Part shown: positions 63,243 to 64,000 of the stretch, piece after piece
Numbering within the stretch: the stretch's first letter is position 1
How the letters are laid out: each line of letters opens with the position of its first letter
Assembly (NCBI GenBank): GCA_041398565.1
Contig: JAWKUN010000004.1
Span: forward strand, 930,001-994,000
Direction: 5' to 3'
Length of the DNA: 64,000 nt
DNA from: DATGPD01 sp041398565
GTDB lineage: Bacteria; Planctomycetota; UBA1135; UBA2386
Notes under the pieces: model-generated
What the model was told of the DNA's origin: nothing
Database searches by the model: none
Seen by the model: only the letters and a program-made list of their open reading frames with translations
Translations under genes and position numbers: made by a program

Positions 63243-63812
63243 ATGCCGCCGCGGGCCGCGCTGCTCGCACGCGGCCTCCGCGGTGCGTTGCTGCTCGGGC
63301 TCGCGCTCCTGCCGGCGTGCCGCACGAACATCGCTCTGATCGATGCCACCTACGGCGAGGAGGTGCGCCACGCCGGCCACATCGTTCACCTGCGCTCGGC
63401 ACGCACCCCGATCGAGGCCACGGCGAGCGGCTACCGGTTCGTGTTGGACGTGGTGTTCGAGAACGCCACCAGCGAGGCGTGGACCGTACTCGTGTCCGAC
63501 TTCGCGTTGCGCTGGCAGAACGGCGACGCCGACACGGAGCTGACCCCGGCTCTCGACCTGCCCGCCGACGCGGTCCTGCTCACCGTCCCGGCCGTGGATG
63601 GCGTCGACGTGCGCCTGCCGATCCGGATCGAGGCCGCGTCCCACATCACGGTGACGGCGTTGGAACGCCGGCCTCTCGAGCTGACGATGCAACAGGACGG
63701 GCGCACGCTGCTGCGTCGCCGAGTCGTCGCGGGCAGCTACAGCCAGCTCGGCCAAGCCGCACGCGTCGTGTTCCTGGCCACTCTCGGCCTCGTTCTGCTC
63801 TCCCTGCTCTAA
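63243..63812 (+). CDS. Lipoprotein of unknown function
   Basis: 189 residues. The signal peptide ends in LLPACRT, a lipobox with Cys at about 27. The mature part is a beta-rich domain of about 130 residues (VHLRSARTPIEATASGYRFV, LDVVFENATSEAWTVLVSDF, LPIRIEAASHITVTALER), and the chain ends in a membrane helix (about 172-189, VVFLATLGLVLLSLL). A lipid anchor at one end and a helix at the other is unusual. I chose the ATG at 63243. An inverted-repeat element starts right after the stop. Confidence 0.62.
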   Translation: MPPRAALLARGLRGALLLGLALLPACRTNIALIDATYGEEVRHAGHIVHLRSARTPIEATASGYRFVLDVVFENATSEAWTVLVSDFALRWQNGDADTELTPALDLPADAVLLTVPAVDGVDVRLPIRIEAASHITVTALERRPLELTMQQDGRTLLRRRVVAGSYSQLGQAARVVFLATLGLVLLSLL

Positions 63813-63813
63813 G

Positions 63814-63974
63814 GAGTCCGCGTCACGGGAGGCGCCGCGGCCGAGGCGTGAATGCTCGTTCAGGCTGGTGCGGCCGAGTCGCCCAGCCGGTTGGGCCACC
63901 TGTGGAGATTGGGACGTGCCAAGCTGGGCGAACAGGTGCGGCTCCGCCGCGGATGGATCGCGTGACGCGGACTC
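63814..63974. repeat. 161-bp element with perfect 14-bp terminal inverted repeats
   Basis: GAGTCCGCGTCACG (63814-63827) is the exact reverse complement of 63961-63974. Inside, CCGCGGC-centred segments near both ends extend the pairing imperfectly, so the whole could fold as a long hairpin. The left 27 bp recur after upp (15825) and the right 103 bp recur at 51186-51287. There is no open frame for a transposase. It looks like a non-autonomous (MITE-type) or palindromic intergenic repeat. Confidence 0.75.
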
Positions 63975-64000
63975 TCGGACTCACAGCGTGAGAGAATCGA

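Overview
The window is a compact, very GC-rich bacterial chromosome segment with about 45 genes on both strands, no rRNA or tRNA gene that I can support, and no phage, plasmid or insertion-sequence genes. Several traits together suggest a Planctomycetota-like bacterium. These are an ECF sigma factor fused through a membrane helix to a very long series of carboxypeptidase-regulatory-like domains, many large secreted proteins sharing a C-terminal beta-rich segment, lipid A synthesis (lpxB), an AdoCbl-dependent ribonucleotide reductase, and few clear Shine-Dalgarno sites. The phylum is an inference from gene content, not proven.

Layout. 1-2250 (minus): a fused double-ATPase ABC protein followed by an M16-like protein that has lost its zinc motif and runs off the left edge. 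2448-5509: a TlpA-like protein without its CxxC, four 184-bp tandem repeats, and a convergent membrane protein. 5655-7307 (minus): ridA, a CDP-alcohol phosphatidyltransferase and coaD. 7429-12351 (plus): comEC, an S46 dipeptidyl-peptidase and a GNAT acetyltransferase. 12371-15821: hpt overlapping a secreted metallo-beta-lactamase/lamin-tail protein, with upp divergent. 15859-20463: a small hypothetical protein, a membrane spermidine-synthase-like protein and a beta-helix lipoprotein. 20660-25955: the giant ECF sigma fusion and an MFS transporter. 25999-28525 (minus): an anchored carboxypeptidase-regulatory-like protein, a MauE/DoxX-like redox membrane protein and a secreted 12-cysteine protein. 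28839-38008: an LPP20-like lipoprotein, a secreted unknown, an OPT transporter, a secreted S1 protease, suhB and dacB. 38303-44610: a 12-repeat secreted protein, then nrdJ behind an NrdR box. 44818-51144: a tight three-gene run of a Big_5/metalloprotease lipoprotein, a secreted unknown and a 761-residue protein built from RNA polymerase alpha-CTD, sigma-region-4-like and tandem winged-helix modules. 51305-53893 (minus): PAP2, asd and moaC. 54192-63812 (plus): an S41 processing protease, a five-gene overlapping operon (glutamine amidotransferase, ABC ATPase, ABC permease, lpxB, ubiD-like) and two envelope proteins.

How the parts relate. Core metabolism (coaD, hpt, upp, asd, moaC, nrdJ, ubiD-like, lpxB) is interleaved with a large envelope and secretion load (S46, S1, S41 and HExxH proteases, lipoproteins, repeat proteins). 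The most unusual content is the alpha-CTD/sigma4/winged-helix protein co-transcribed with secreted proteins, the sigma factor carrying its own membrane anchor and extracytoplasmic tail, and the 12-Cys protein beside a membrane redox protein. The intergenic space holds at least three repeat types: a 184-bp array, a 161-bp element with perfect 14-bp terminal inverted repeats plus relatives, and a roughly 67-bp dispersed repeat. All identities and domain calls here were made by eye.
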